Source: Paludibacteraceae bacterium | GTDB lineage: Bacteria; Bacteroidota; Bacteroidia; Bacteroidales; Paludibacteraceae | DNA length: 38,640 nucleotides | Reading direction: 5' to 3' | Assembly (NCBI GenBank): GCA_017553575.1 | Contig: JAFZKQ010000097.1 | Span: 1-38,640, forward strand | In this document: in pieces, positions 17,081 to 26,046 of the stretch | How positions within the stretch are numbered: position 1 is the first letter of the stretch | Layout of the letters: the number at the start of each line of letters is the position of its first letter | Program-made: the position numbers and the translations under genes | Notes under the pieces: generated by a model | Seen by the model: only the letters and a program-made list of their open reading frames with translations | Told to the model about the DNA's origin: nothing | Databases searched by the model: none

Positions 17081-17965
17081 TTAATCAACTCGGGAGAAAC
17101 GAGCCTCCAGCAATGCCATAAAATCGGCCACCACCTCGTTTTCCTCCTTCCAACCCAAACCTGAGACAAACTGCTTTGCCTCCTCCAACGAAGTCATCGA
17201 ATCCAACTTCTCTACCGCGTCATTCATCGCTGACGCATTGTTGGAGAAAAGTTCACGTTGATAGCGGAACCTGTCGTTGATGTTGATTGCCTTCTTCAAA
17301 GAAACCACAAAACGGCTCTCCGGCTTACGCACTTGGATCGTCTCGTTGAGCGAGCGCACTCCAGTACGGAAACGCTCGTTGGTTATGACCCTCTCTTGCG
17401 TTTCTTTAACAACTTTTGATGCAATAACCGTGCCTATTTCCTTTTCAGGCTCCACATTTTTCTTTTTATCCGAAGCCACTGGAATCGGTTCTTTCTCTAT
17501 TTCAATCGGTTGAGAAGGTTCTTCTTTTTTCTTTTCTTCCGATTTTTTTTCTTCAAGAGGGAGAGATTCCACTACCGGAGCCTCCTTTTCCAGCTCCACG
17601 ACAGGCGCCACCGGCTCGGGTTTCTTCTCCACCGGAGCCTCCTCAATCTTGGCTTTTTCAACCTGAGTCGGGATAGGAGTCTCCTCCTTCTTCGGTTCGT
17701 TTGGCAAAGAGTTTTGATCCTGCGGAATCGATTGGACACAAATGCCGGCATCCGCCAAATCCACCACATGGGATAATTGTGTCTTTATAGGAGAAGCACC
17801 AGCACAGCCGACAGCCGACAATCCGTCAAAAACGTTCCGAGCCTGCACTAAGGCCAATTTCTTCACCACGTCAGGAATTGGCTCCATGGCCTCCATTCCC
17901 TTCACCAGAAGCTCCAACTCCTTGATATCCTTTAGGATACTATCCAACAATTCAGTTTTTTCCAT
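17081..17965 (-). CDS. Two-domain protein with Glu/Lys/Pro-rich linker, function unknown
   Basis: A 294-residue cytoplasmic protein with no signal or membrane segment. The N-terminal part (1-70) is helical (ELLDSILKDIKELELLVKG). The middle (about 85-190) is low-complexity, dominated by Glu, Lys, Pro and Val (KKSEEKKKEEPSQPIEIEKE). The C-terminal 95 residues form a predicted all-helical domain with SLKKAININDRFRYQRELF and FVSGLGWKEENEVVADFMALLEARF. I recall similar unnamed proteins in Bacteroidales but no defined function. A -7 box lies 72 bases upstream. rsmI follows on the same strand, so the two are possibly co-transcribed. Confidence 0.85.
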   Translation of the reverse strand: MEKTELLDSILKDIKELELLVKGMEAMEPIPDVVKKLALVQARNVFDGLSAVGCAGASPIKTQLSHVVDLADAGICVQSIPQDQNSLPNEPKKEETPIPTQVEKAKIEEAPVEKKPEPVAPVVELEKEAPVVESLPLEEKKSEEKKKEEPSQPIEIEKEPIPVASDKKKNVEPEKEIGTVIASKVVKETQERVITNERFRTGVRSLNETIQVRKPESRFVVSLKKAININDRFRYQRELFSNNASAMNDAVEKLDSMTSLEEAKQFVSGLGWKEENEVVADFMALLEARFSRVD

Positions 17966-18036
17966 ACCTCTATATTAGGTGCTTGCTAACTATTCACCAT
18001 CAGAAAAGCGAAGTTACACAAATAATTGATTTTTAC

Positions 18037-18044
18037 CAAATCTA
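18037..18044 (-). promoter_or_regulatory. -7 box for the 17081-17965 gene
   Basis: TAGATTTG on the minus strand is an exact TAnnTTTG match, 72 bases before the start. It lies in the divergent gap shared with the GH30 gene. No clear -33 element. Confidence 0.45.
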
Positions 18045-18148
18045 GGGATGATATGCTAGGAGAAAAGGAGAATCGGCTTTTTCGACCCGTATCCGCTCAA
18101 TTTTCATGTCGTCCGAAAGAAATTTTAGACAAATTCAGCAAATATGAT

Positions 18149-18156
18149 TATATTTG
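18149..18156 (+). promoter_or_regulatory. -7 box of the GH30 gene
   Basis: TATATTTG is an exact TAnnTTTG match 47 bases before the GH30 start. TTTTAG at about 18123 sits where a -33 element would be, but is a weak match. Confidence 0.45.
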
Positions 18157-18202
18157 TGCAAAGGGTGAGTTCGGCTCATCTTCCATTTAAAACATACTAC
18201 AC

Positions 18203-20443
18203 ATGAAAAAAAAGAGCATCAAACGAATTGCATATTTAGGTCTGCTTTCCTTGACTTGCGCGCAAGCGAATGCAAGTGACGCGAACATCTCCGTGAACCC
18301 CGGCGACACGCAACAGACTATCGAAGGAATCGGAGGAGGAATCGTATACTACCAAAATTGGTATACGGCACACAAAAACAAAGCCGCTCTCTACGACACT
18401 CTCTTCAACGGACTCGGCATCTCCGGATTGCGCTTAGGCAACTGGTCGCAAGATATGAACAAAGATTTGAGCGACGACGCTGAGATCGTAAACGAAGCAA
18501 AAAAACGTTTGGGAAAGAACTTCTTCATCGAAATGTCCTCGTGGAGCGCACCGGCTTCGATGAAAGCGAACAACTCGATAAACGGAAGCAACGGAGGCGT
18601 AAAAGCTTCCCTCGCTAAAGAGAACGGTCAGTTCGTCTACGACAAATTCGGACAATGGTGGCGCCAATCGCTTGAACGATACCACGCCGTGGGCATCTAC
18701 CCCGACTACATCAGCATCCAAAACGAACCGGACATGGACGCCCAATACGAAGCGACGCTCTTCGACGAAAAGGAGAGCAACGAAATTGCCTCCTACGGGA
18801 AAGCCCTGAAAGCCGTGTATAATGCCATGGAAGGCATGGAGAACCGTCCTAAATTCATGGGACCCGAACCCCTCGGTATAGGTTGGAACAACACCCAGAA
18901 ATACCTCAACGAGCTGGATCTCAACTTGCTCGACGGCATATGCTTCCACTACTACCATAGTGGAGACCAATCGCACGACAACGACAAATACAGTTACCCT
19001 GACGATTACATCAACGCCATGAAGGGTCTCGCCGTCTACGAGAGCCAAAAACCGCTTTTCATGACGGAGAACTGCTCCATGCGCGACCAACGGAAGCAAG
19101 ATGCCCTCCACACGGCATGGTTCATCGCCAACGCCATCAACTACAACAAAGTGGTCTCCTACCTCCATTGGAACTTGCTTTGGGGCGAATCGGGAGGTTG
19201 CATCACCGTTGACAATCCATGGGACGAAAGCCAATGGAAGTCCGACAAAGGATTCACCGTTCAATCTGAATACCACGGACTTAGACACTTCTCAAAATTC
19301 GTACAAAGAGGTTGGCAAGTCGTAAGTTCCTCCTCGACAGACCAAGACGTGATAAGCACGGCTTTCAAATCGCCTAATGGAGAGGAGTTCACAATCGTCC
19401 TGATCAACAAGGGATACGGCGACAAGTCCGCCAGCATCGCCATAGGCGGTGACTCACCGGAAGAAGGTCAAATCATCCAAACTGTTCCTGACAAGGAGAT
19501 TTGGAGCAAAGTGATCGGCAACTACACCAAAGGAGCAGAGGTGTCGCTTCCTTCCAACAGCATCACCACCATCACAATGAAAGCGGGACGCACCATCGAG
19601 TGGAACATCGAACCACAAAGCGACCCTTGCGAATCCGCCCATCAGGTCTCCCTTGTCATCAGCAAGGATCTGGATTCCGAGGCAACGATTTACCTCAACA
19701 GCATAGCTAAAGTAAAGGATATCAAAGCCTCCTCCATTTGGATGAACGAAGAGGGCACCTTCGGATGGGAAGCGGAGAATGCCTTGGTTGTCGGAGACGA
19801 AGGCCGTTGGGGCGCTGCGGGGACAACCGACGAATGGTTGGAGATAGATTTGGAAGAGCCAACTATCATCACCAGTTCCATCATTGACGAGACATCGGGC
19901 ATCGGATGCAACATCCGTTCCTACGAACTTCAATACGAGAAAGAGGGCGAGTGGATCACCATTGAGTCGGGAGCCTCCATCGGAAGCAACTATACGACCC
20001 AATTCGACCCTGTCAAATCAGACAAGTTCCGCCTCTTCATCGTCTCATCCGACTGCATCAACGTCAACTATTTCGGTCTGTTGGGCAAGGAAGCGAAGCT
20101 AACCACAAACAAGAGCACTCAATTCACCATCGAGCCTTTGAGCATAGAGACCTACCTCACGCTCGAAAAGGACGGCATCATCCTAAGCAAATCGGAGAAC
20201 ATTCCGTCTTGCACCCTCACCCAAACAGAGGAGGCCATTGCAGCAAATGATCTTCTCTCCTATCAGGAGGGTACGCTCCTACTCCATGCGGAGAAAGCAG
20301 GACAGGTGAAGATATTCAATGCCCAAGGTAGTTTACTTTACGAAGGTAACGTAGAGCAAGGAGACAACTCCATCTTCTTGGGCAAACAAAACTTGCTGAT
20401 TGTCCTGATCGGAGACAAGGCATATAAAGTTTTGGCGAACTAA
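18203..20443 (+). CDS. Secreted GH30-family glycosidase with discoidin-like domain and T9SS-like tail
   Basis: A 746-residue exported enzyme with a Sec signal peptide (residues 1-24, ending AQANAS). The catalytic barrel (about 30-390) matches GH30, the family of xylanases, glucuronoxylanases and glucosidases. The acid/base is probably Glu175 in ISIQNEPDMDA and the nucleophile Glu289 in LFMTENCSM. A beta-sandwich follows (about 390-455) as in GH30. Residues about 500-640 resemble an F5/8 type C (discoidin) carbohydrate-binding domain (SSIWMNEE, DEWLEIDLEEP, VKSDKFRLFIV). The final 60 residues (GQVKIFNAQGSLLYEG, then IVLIGDKAYKVLAN) look like a type A type-IX-secretion sorting domain. Substrate is not readable; xylan-type or beta-glucan targets are possible. 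It has its own promoter and faces the neighbouring minus-strand gene. Confidence 0.9.
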   Translation: MKKKSIKRIAYLGLLSLTCAQANASDANISVNPGDTQQTIEGIGGGIVYYQNWYTAHKNKAALYDTLFNGLGISGLRLGNWSQDMNKDLSDDAEIVNEAKKRLGKNFFIEMSSWSAPASMKANNSINGSNGGVKASLAKENGQFVYDKFGQWWRQSLERYHAVGIYPDYISIQNEPDMDAQYEATLFDEKESNEIASYGKALKAVYNAMEGMENRPKFMGPEPLGIGWNNTQKYLNELDLNLLDGICFHYYHSGDQSHDNDKYSYPDDYINAMKGLAVYESQKPLFMTENCSMRDQRKQDALHTAWFIANAINYNKVVSYLHWNLLWGESGGCITVDNPWDESQWKSDKGFTVQSEYHGLRHFSKFVQRGWQVVSSSSTDQDVISTAFKSPNGEEFTIVLINKGYGDKSASIAIGGDSPEEGQIIQTVPDKEIWSKVIGNYTKGAEVSLPSNSITTITMKAGRTIEWNIEPQSDPCESAHQVSLVISKDLDSEATIYLNSIAKVKDIKASSIWMNEEGTFGWEAENALVVGDEGRWGAAGTTDEWLEIDLEEPTIITSSIIDETSGIGCNIRSYELQYEKEGEWITIESGASIGSNYTTQFDPVKSDKFRLFIVSSDCINVNYFGLLGKEAKLTTNKSTQFTIEPLSIETYLTLEKDGIILSKSENIPSCTLTQTEEAIAANDLLSYQEGTLLLHAEKAGQVKIFNAQGSLLYEGNVEQGDNSIFLGKQNLLIVLIGDKAYKVLAN

Positions 20444-20480
20444 TTAAGAGTGTCCTACAAAGCTGTTTAAAATTGTTCAG

Positions 20481-21587
20481 ATGAAGTTTTCGCTATCACA
20501 ACCTTTCACACTCGACCGGACGGTGAGATTAGTCATCTTCAGCGTCCTGGCCGTAGTGTTGATTATGGTGGTCAAATACCTCAGTCCCGTACTATTGCCC
20601 TTCTTCGTGGCATGGCTTTTCGCCTACCTGCTATACCCCGTCGTGCTATTCGTCCAGGACAAGATGAAAGTCCGGAACCGTGGCTTAGCCATAGCCTTGG
20701 TCATGATCCTGATCATAACCATCGTCGCAGGCTCCATGATGTTTTTCATTCCCTCCATCTTGGCTGAGCTGTATAGTCTAAAGGGGGTACTCGTCAATTG
20801 GGCACAAGAGGAAAACACCATATCCCTCCCTGAAGAGTGGCGGCAATACCTGCACCAATGGCTCGTCGGGATCGATGTGAAAGCGTTGCTTCAAAAGGAG
20901 ACGATCCTCTCCTCCATCAAGGGCATATTCCCCCATGCCTGGGGATTGCTGAACAATACAATCAACCTCGTCATCAGTTCCTTCATCGCCTTTCTCGTGA
21001 CGCTCTACGTCTTCTTCATCTTGAAGGATTACGAGAAACTAAAAGATGGTTTTATCGCCGCGGTGCCACGCAAGCACAAGAATTTCGCAGGGTCCCTGAT
21101 TGAGGACATGGGCAACAAAATGAGCAAATACTACCGAGGACAAGCCCTTGTGGCCTTCATCGTAGGTGTGCTGTTCGCCATCGGATTCTCCCTCATCGGA
21201 ATGCCTCTCTGCATCCTGATGGGTGCCATCATCGGAATTCTCAACTTGGTTCCCTACTTGCAGATTGCCAGCATCCCCGTCACCATCCTGCTGATGCTGA
21301 TCGAATGCATAAAGACGAACGAATCCATCGGAGTCGGACTCCTCTCGTTAGGGGTGGTCTATGCGGTCGTACAACTGATACAAGACCTTTTCCTCGTTCC
21401 CAAAATCATGGGAAAATCAATGGGACTCAATCCTGCCATCATCCTGCTCTCCCTCTCCATTTGGGGAATGCTGCTTGGCGTATTGGGCCTTATCATTGCG
21501 CTACCCGTCACCTCGCTTCTGCTGACCTACTACAAAAAATACGTTCTTGTGAAAATAGAGGAAGCGGAGAATGCACCTAGGCAATAA
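20481..21587 (+). CDS. AI-2E family transporter (PerM-type membrane protein)
   Basis: A 368-residue inner-membrane protein of the AI-2E transporter family (PF01594). Paired hydrophobic segments occur at the N-terminus (LVIFSVLAVVLIMVVKYL, LLPFFVAWLFAYLLYPVV), then a third, an extramembrane loop (about 95-150), and a C-terminal block of four to five segments including GVLFAIGFSLIGMPLCILMG and ILNLVPYLQIASIPV. Substrates of most members are unknown; the autoinducer role applies to few. It starts 37 bases after the GH30 stop on the same strand, with no terminator visible between them. Confidence 0.9.
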   Translation: MKFSLSQPFTLDRTVRLVIFSVLAVVLIMVVKYLSPVLLPFFVAWLFAYLLYPVVLFVQDKMKVRNRGLAIALVMILIITIVAGSMMFFIPSILAELYSLKGVLVNWAQEENTISLPEEWRQYLHQWLVGIDVKALLQKETILSSIKGIFPHAWGLLNNTINLVISSFIAFLVTLYVFFILKDYEKLKDGFIAAVPRKHKNFAGSLIEDMGNKMSKYYRGQALVAFIVGVLFAIGFSLIGMPLCILMGAIIGILNLVPYLQIASIPVTILLMLIECIKTNESIGVGLLSLGVVYAVVQLIQDLFLVPKIMGKSMGLNPAIILLSLSIWGMLLGVLGLIIALPVTSLLLTYYKKYVLVKIEEAENAPRQ

Positions 21588-21642
21588 TCAACAACGAATT
21601 CAAAAATCAAATCATAGTTAGTTTTCTAAACAAAAAACAATC

Positions 21643-22488
21643 ATGCGCAACACGCTCAATTACTTCTACGACCAACTAGCAGGTATCTATTCCCGCAATG
21701 AGATCCAAAGCATCTGTTTCATGGTGATGCAAAATCTCTGCGGTTGCACCAAAGCGGCACTCTTTGCGGCCGACACCCTATCTCTGACAGAGGAGCAGCA
21801 GTCACGCCTCAACTCGCTGATGGAACGACTGCAGAAAAAGGAGCCCATCCAATACATCATCGGGCACTGCCACTTCTTCGACATCAATTTGGAGGTGAAC
21901 CGCAACGTACTCATTCCCCGCCCAGAGACGGAGGAGTTGGTGGAGTGGATATTGAAAGACAACATCCAGAAAGAGGGCTCACTTTTCGACATCTGCACAG
22001 GTAGCGGTTGCATAGCCATCACCATCAAGAAATACAAACCCAACTTCCAAGTCTCCGCGCTCGACCTCTCGGAAGAGGCCATCGCCACAGCGAAAAGGAA
22101 TGCGGAGGAGAACGAATGCGAAATACGCTTCATCACGGACGACATCCTCGCTCCCCAAAACATAAACGAGGAGAAATACGACATCATCGTCAGCAATCCG
22201 CCCTATGTCATGGAGAAAGAGAAAGCACAGATGGAAGCCAATGTCTTGGAATACGAACCAGCCATGGCCCTTTTCGTTCCCAACGAGAACCCTCTTGTTT
22301 TCTACGAAGCCATCGGAAAATTCGGACTTACCCACCTCAACGACGGAGGCAAACTCTATTTTGAGATCAATGAGGCGCTCGGAAAAGAGACCCAAGAATT
22401 GTTAGAAAAACAAGGCTACCAGGAGGTGACCCTCAAAAAGGACATATTCGGGAAAGACCGCATGATTCGTGCCCTCATAAACCGCTAA
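21643..22488 (+). CDS. prmC: Peptide chain release factor N5-glutamine methyltransferase PrmC
   Basis: A 281-residue SAM-dependent enzyme that methylates the GGQ glutamine of release factors. The N-terminal helical domain (1-80) contains KKEPIQYIIGHCHFFDINLEV. The Rossmann core has SAM motif FDICTGSGCIAIT and the diagnostic NPPYV at about residues 186-190, followed by EPAMALF. FEINEALGKETQELLEKQGY and the C-terminal KDIFGKDRMIRALI are family features. recX follows after 6 bases. Confidence 0.96.
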   Translation: MRNTLNYFYDQLAGIYSRNEIQSICFMVMQNLCGCTKAALFAADTLSLTEEQQSRLNSLMERLQKKEPIQYIIGHCHFFDINLEVNRNVLIPRPETEELVEWILKDNIQKEGSLFDICTGSGCIAITIKKYKPNFQVSALDLSEEAIATAKRNAEENECEIRFITDDILAPQNINEEKYDIIVSNPPYVMEKEKAQMEANVLEYEPAMALFVPNENPLVFYEAIGKFGLTHLNDGGKLYFEINEALGKETQELLEKQGYQEVTLKKDIFGKDRMIRALINR

Positions 22489-22494
22489 ACGGCC

Positions 22495-22968
22495 ATGAAA
22501 AAAACGATAACATACGAAGAGGCGTTGGCAAAATCCGCATCTTTATGCTCCCTTTCTGAAAAATGCATATCGGATATTCAAAAAAAATTATTATCTTGGG
22601 GTATAAATAGCGAAGATGGCGAAAAAATCATAGGACGGCTCCTGCAAGAGCGGTACATCGACGAGAATCGATTCGCTAAATTCTTCGTTAAAGATAAACA
22701 TCGGTTCGCAAAATGGGGAAAAGGCAAAATCATCCATTCGCTGAAAGAGAAGGGCATCAGTTCGGAGAATATCCAAGAAGCCATCGAGCAAATTGAAGAG
22801 GAGGATTATTCCGAACAGCTGGAGACCCTACTGAAGGCCAAGTTGAAGAGCATCAAATACAAAAACGCATACGATGCAAAAGCCAAACTGATCCGTTTTG
22901 GTCTGGGACGCGGATTTGAGTACGATGCCATCCTCGATGCCATAAAAAAGTTCGACATCGAAGAGTGA
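22495..22968 (+). CDS. recX: Regulatory protein RecX
   Basis: A 157-residue all-helical protein built of three-helix repeats, which modulates RecA filaments. Typical segments are YEEALAKSASLCSLSEKCISDIQKKL, EKIIGRLLQERYIDENRFAKFFVKDK and KWGKGKIIHSLKEKGIS. The prmC-recX pairing is common in Bacteroidales. The reading frame starts with ATG 6 bases after prmC, so translation is probably coupled. Confidence 0.92.
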   Translation: MKKTITYEEALAKSASLCSLSEKCISDIQKKLLSWGINSEDGEKIIGRLLQERYIDENRFAKFFVKDKHRFAKWGKGKIIHSLKEKGISSENIQEAIEQIEEEDYSEQLETLLKAKLKSIKYKNAYDAKAKLIRFGLGRGFEYDAILDAIKKFDIEE

Positions 22969-23045
22969 TTTACGGCTTCCTTTTCACCCCTCTCTGAGAG
23001 CGGGAAGGTTTCTTCTCGTACTCCATTACCAACCGATGGAAACGA

Positions 23046-23990
23046 ATGTCAAACCCTCCAAAAATTAACGTCATGAAACTAAAAACTATACTCAACAAAA
23101 CGAAAGGATATTTCAGCAATGACCGGTATTGGGCCAAAGCTCTCCTTATCCTTTTCATCCCTGCCTTCTTTCTCTGCTTGGGACATATCCTAAGTTTGGG
23201 AATCTGCAAGATAGGCAATATTTCTGATGAAGTGACCCAAATACGTGTTGCGCAAGTCTTGCTTGCCCTATTCGTCTTTATCTGCAGCGCCTTGCTCCTG
23301 GGTTTCCTGTTCAGTCACAATCCACGCAAACTGCTGGCCCTGAAAGAGGGAAACGGCATGGCTATTCTATTCTGCTGCATAGCGGCCCTACTCTCCATAC
23401 CACTCATCAACTACATCACCGTACTGAATGAGAGCCTCATCCCTGACTCTTTAGGATACATCAAAGAGTTGGAGAACAAAAACGACGACATCATCCGATT
23501 GATGTTGGAAAACATGGACATAGGAGCCCTATTAACAAACATCTTCATCATGGCAATACTTCCCGCCTTCAGCGAGGAGCTATTTTTCCGAGGAATGTTT
23601 CTCGGCACCATCCAACGAAGCATCAAGAATTCCCATATCTGCATTTGGATCACAGCCCTCTTTTTCGGCCTCATCCATTTCCAAATAGGGAAAATCATCC
23701 CAATCATCCTTATGGGAGGACTTTTCGGTTACATGCGAGTTTGGAGCAAATCGCTTTGGCTTCCCATCGCCGCCCATTTCACCAACAACGTGGTCATCGT
23801 CCTGTACTACTTCTTTTTCAAGGGAATGACCTACGGAATGGATCCGGAGAATATCGGAACGAGTGGCACTCCTTGGATTTTGGTCGTCTGCTCCATCCTA
23901 TTGGTTGCCATATTGTTCAACATTAACCGTTTGGCTAAGCTCGGTCCAACGCGGACAGCCATTGAGGAAGAGGAGAACCTCACGCTATGA
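23046..23990 (+). CDS. CPBP family intramembrane glutamic endopeptidase
   Basis: A 314-residue polytopic membrane protein of the CPBP (CAAX protease / bacteriocin-processing) family. The catalytic EExxxR motif is SEELFFRGMF (Glu177, Glu178, Arg182), followed by FGLIHFQ (His211) and the final IAAHFTNNVVI. About eight hydrophobic segments are visible. Members act as type II CAAX-like proteases or bacteriocin-immunity proteins; the substrate here is unknown. Two starts are possible, ATG 23046 or ATG 23073 (MKLKTILNK). The second is closer to the usual N-terminus. It follows recX by 77 bases and ends before a terminator. Confidence 0.9.
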   Translation: MSNPPKINVMKLKTILNKTKGYFSNDRYWAKALLILFIPAFFLCLGHILSLGICKIGNISDEVTQIRVAQVLLALFVFICSALLLGFLFSHNPRKLLALKEGNGMAILFCCIAALLSIPLINYITVLNESLIPDSLGYIKELENKNDDIIRLMLENMDIGALLTNIFIMAILPAFSEELFFRGMFLGTIQRSIKNSHICIWITALFFGLIHFQIGKIIPIILMGGLFGYMRVWSKSLWLPIAAHFTNNVVIVLYYFFFKGMTYGMDPENIGTSGTPWILVVCSILLVAILFNINRLAKLGPTRTAIEEEENLTL

Positions 23991-24020
23991 CAGCATAACT
24001 GTTTCTACATCCATAACTAG

Positions 24021-24056
24021 AAGGAGGGGATATCGCATAAGGTATTCCCTCTTTTC
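24021..24056 (+). terminator. Terminator after the CPBP protease gene
   Basis: AAGGAGGGGATA (24021-24032) pairs with TATTCCCTCTTTT (24043-24054) over 12 bp with G-U pairs and a ten-base loop, merging into a T-rich tail. It is 30 bases past the CPBP stop. Confidence 0.75.
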
Positions 24057-24165
24057 TTATGCCCTAAAACCAACACCTGAATAAAAACAAATGCTCATAA
24101 AATATGGTTACCGACTAGCGAAAAAATACAAACTAATGGCTATTCCGCCCGAAATCCTCTAAGAG

Positions 24166-24173
24166 TACTTTTG
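24166..24173 (+). promoter_or_regulatory. -7 box of the 24205 methyltransferase gene
   Basis: TACTTTTG is an exact TAnnTTTG match, 31 bases before the ATG at 24205. Confidence 0.45.
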
Positions 24174-24204
24174 TCGATGTAATAATCATATAAAGTTGAG
24201 GACT

Positions 24205-24837
24205 ATGGGGCTTTTAAGCAAGATATTCAACAACGCCCGAAAACCTGATGGATTTTTCGGGAAAATCATGGTGAACGGCATGAACACCGGTTCACACGCA
24301 GCGATGTCCGAATGGGCATTTGCAAAGATCACAGTACCAAACGAAGGCGAACTGCTCGACATCGGATGCGGAGGCGGCGCCAACCTAGCAAGAATGCTAG
24401 AACGAAGCAAAAACGGACAAGTCACGGGAATAGACTACTCTGCCGTGTCAGTAAACAAATCACGGAGTTTCAACTCAGAGGCAGTCCAACAAAAACGATG
24501 CACCGTATTGGAAGGCGACGTCTCGAAGTTGCCTTTCGCCAACGAACAATTTCAACTCGTAACCGCTTTCGAAACCATCTACTTTTGGCCAAACATCGAA
24601 CATTGCTTCAAGGAGGTGCAACGTGTCATGTCACAAGGTGCTCAATTTTGCATCGTGAACGAATCGGACGGCGAGCAACCCTCCGACGCCAAATGGTCAA
24701 GCATCGTAGAGGGCATGCACCCTTACAATAGGGAGGAGATCAAGGAACACCTCGAAAATGTAGGATTTGTCGACGTGGAAGTTTCCGTCGACGAGAAGAG
24801 GCATTGGCTCATCGCGACAGCCAAAAAAGGTAATTAA
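24205..24837 (+). CDS. Class I SAM-dependent methyltransferase
   Basis: A 210-residue soluble methyltransferase of the Methyltransf_11/25 type. SAM motif I is LLDIGCGGGANLARML, motif II acidic residue is in VTGIDYSAVSV, and a later VLEGDVSKLPFANEQFQLV followed by FWPNIEHCFKEVQRVM is the UbiE-like block. Reading can extend to TTG 24196, but ATG 24205 (MGLLSKIFNN) is preferred. It is followed after 17 bases by a four-helix membrane protein, suggesting a two-gene operon with a promoter at 24166. The substrate is not identifiable. Confidence 0.85.
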   Translation: MGLLSKIFNNARKPDGFFGKIMVNGMNTGSHAAMSEWAFAKITVPNEGELLDIGCGGGANLARMLERSKNGQVTGIDYSAVSVNKSRSFNSEAVQQKRCTVLEGDVSKLPFANEQFQLVTAFETIYFWPNIEHCFKEVQRVMSQGAQFCIVNESDGEQPSDAKWSSIVEGMHPYNREEIKEHLENVGFVDVEVSVDEKRHWLIATAKKGN

Positions 24838-24854
24838 TTTCTAACATTCAAAAT

Positions 24855-25250
24855 ATGGAAAACAGAATTAGCAAAGTATCGTTCATGTGGGTAGTTATCA
24901 TGGTCGGATTTGCCATGCACATGCTGGCTGACATACTGCCCGCCTTTTGGGGAGTAAACATTGCCATGCCCGATGCGAAAGGAGAGGCACCTATCGGGAT
25001 GCTCATCCTCATGATTTCGCTCTCGTTTTTTATCCCCATGTGTGGTTTGTTGTGTATGCAATATCGTCGATGCAAAGCCATGCTGACCATCAACCTGATT
25101 TTGGCTGGTCTCATGATGGTCTTCAACATTTTGCACGCTGCGGAACTCTTTACGGAGTTCAACGTCGTACAGCTACTGATACACCCAGTTATGGTGATTG
25201 CAGGTATTTATCTGTTCATCTTTTCCCTGAACGAGAAAAAAAATGTATAA
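24855..25250 (+). CDS. Small four-helix membrane protein
   Basis: A 131-residue protein with four predicted membrane segments (SFMWVVIMVGFAMHMLAD, GMLILMISLSFFIPMCG, INLILAGLMMVFNILHA, HPVMVIAGIYLFIF) and a short Lys-rich end. I do not recognise a family. It follows the methyltransferase by 17 bases and is closed by a strong terminator, so both are probably one transcript. Confidence 0.75.
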   Translation: MENRISKVSFMWVVIMVGFAMHMLADILPAFWGVNIAMPDAKGEAPIGMLILMISLSFFIPMCGLLCMQYRRCKAMLTINLILAGLMMVFNILHAAELFTEFNVVQLLIHPVMVIAGIYLFIFSLNEKKNV

Positions 25251-25281
25251 AGGCAATTGAGAATAATTTTTTTCATGATTG

Positions 25282-25328
25282 GACGAGAGTCGAATGCCAC
25301 TAGTGCGTTTGACTTTCGTCTTTTTTTT
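25282..25328 (+). terminator. Strong terminator after the small membrane protein
   Basis: Arms 25282-25297 and 25305-25320 form a 16-bp stem with three G-U pairs and a seven-base loop, followed directly by eight T. Confidence 0.93.
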
Positions 25329-25390
25329 AGAGTTGAGGCCATAGGCAAGTCGACCTAATCATTTGCAACCAAACTGCAAAATCAATATCC

Positions 25391-25398
25391 TATTTTTG
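25391..25398 (+). promoter_or_regulatory. -7 box of the 25421 methyltransferase gene
   Basis: TATTTTTG is an exact TAnnTTTG match 22 bases before the start. TTTG at 25362-25365 is a possible -33 element, though the 25-base spacing is long. Confidence 0.45.
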
Positions 25399-25420
25399 CT
25401 TCGTGAACTAAAGAAAAGAA

Positions 25421-26020
25421 ATGATGGGAAACAACGTATGGAATCGTTTCGCACCGATTTACGAAAGTGCGATGAAGTCGCAGAAGAACATCTACGACTA
25501 TCTATATAAGCAGATCTCGCTGGCCGTGGCCGGCAAGTGCGTCCTTGAACTAGGCACAGGTCCTGGCATGATTGCCAAACATATCGCCAACAATGCCGAA
25601 AGCGTTGTTGCGACTGACTATGCGCCCAAAATGATCGAGACGGCAAAGAAAGGATTCGTTCCCTCCAACGTCCGCTTCGAAATAGCAGATGCAACCGATT
25701 TGCCTTATGCCGACAACTCCTTCGACATCGTAGTTATAGCGAGTGCTCTTCACATCATCCCGAATCCCGAAGTGGCCTTGAGCGAGATAAGCCGAGTGCT
25801 GAGAAGGGAGGGAACCTTAATCGCCCCGAACTACATCTTCAACGGCAAAAAAAATCTGTGGCAACGAATCCTAAGCCTCGTCGGAATTAAATTTGCCCAC
25901 GAATGGACAGCTGACCAATATGCCTCGTTTCTCCATACGAACGGATGGGAGATTAAGAAGTCTGAGATCGTGAACGGCAGAATAGACTTGATGTATGTCG
26001 AATGCAGAAGGAGTCTGTGA
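25421..26020 (+). CDS. Class I SAM-dependent methyltransferase (UbiE-like)
   Basis: A 199-residue soluble methyltransferase. SAM motif I is CVLELGTGPGMIAKHI, the acidic loop is VVATDYAPKMIETAKKG, then FEIADATDLPYADNSFDIVVIASALH and ALSEISRVLRREGTLIAPNY are the UbiE/Methyltransf_11 motifs. Two adjacent ATG codons start it; the second (25424) is an equal choice. It is a single-gene unit with its own promoter. It shares family with the 24205 gene but not close sequence. Substrate unknown. Confidence 0.85.
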   Translation: MMGNNVWNRFAPIYESAMKSQKNIYDYLYKQISLAVAGKCVLELGTGPGMIAKHIANNAESVVATDYAPKMIETAKKGFVPSNVRFEIADATDLPYADNSFDIVVIASALHIIPNPEVALSEISRVLRREGTLIAPNYIFNGKKNLWQRILSLVGIKFAHEWTADQYASFLHTNGWEIKKSEIVNGRIDLMYVECRRSL

Positions 26021-26046
26021 AAATAGATTTTTCAAATCCGCAACTT

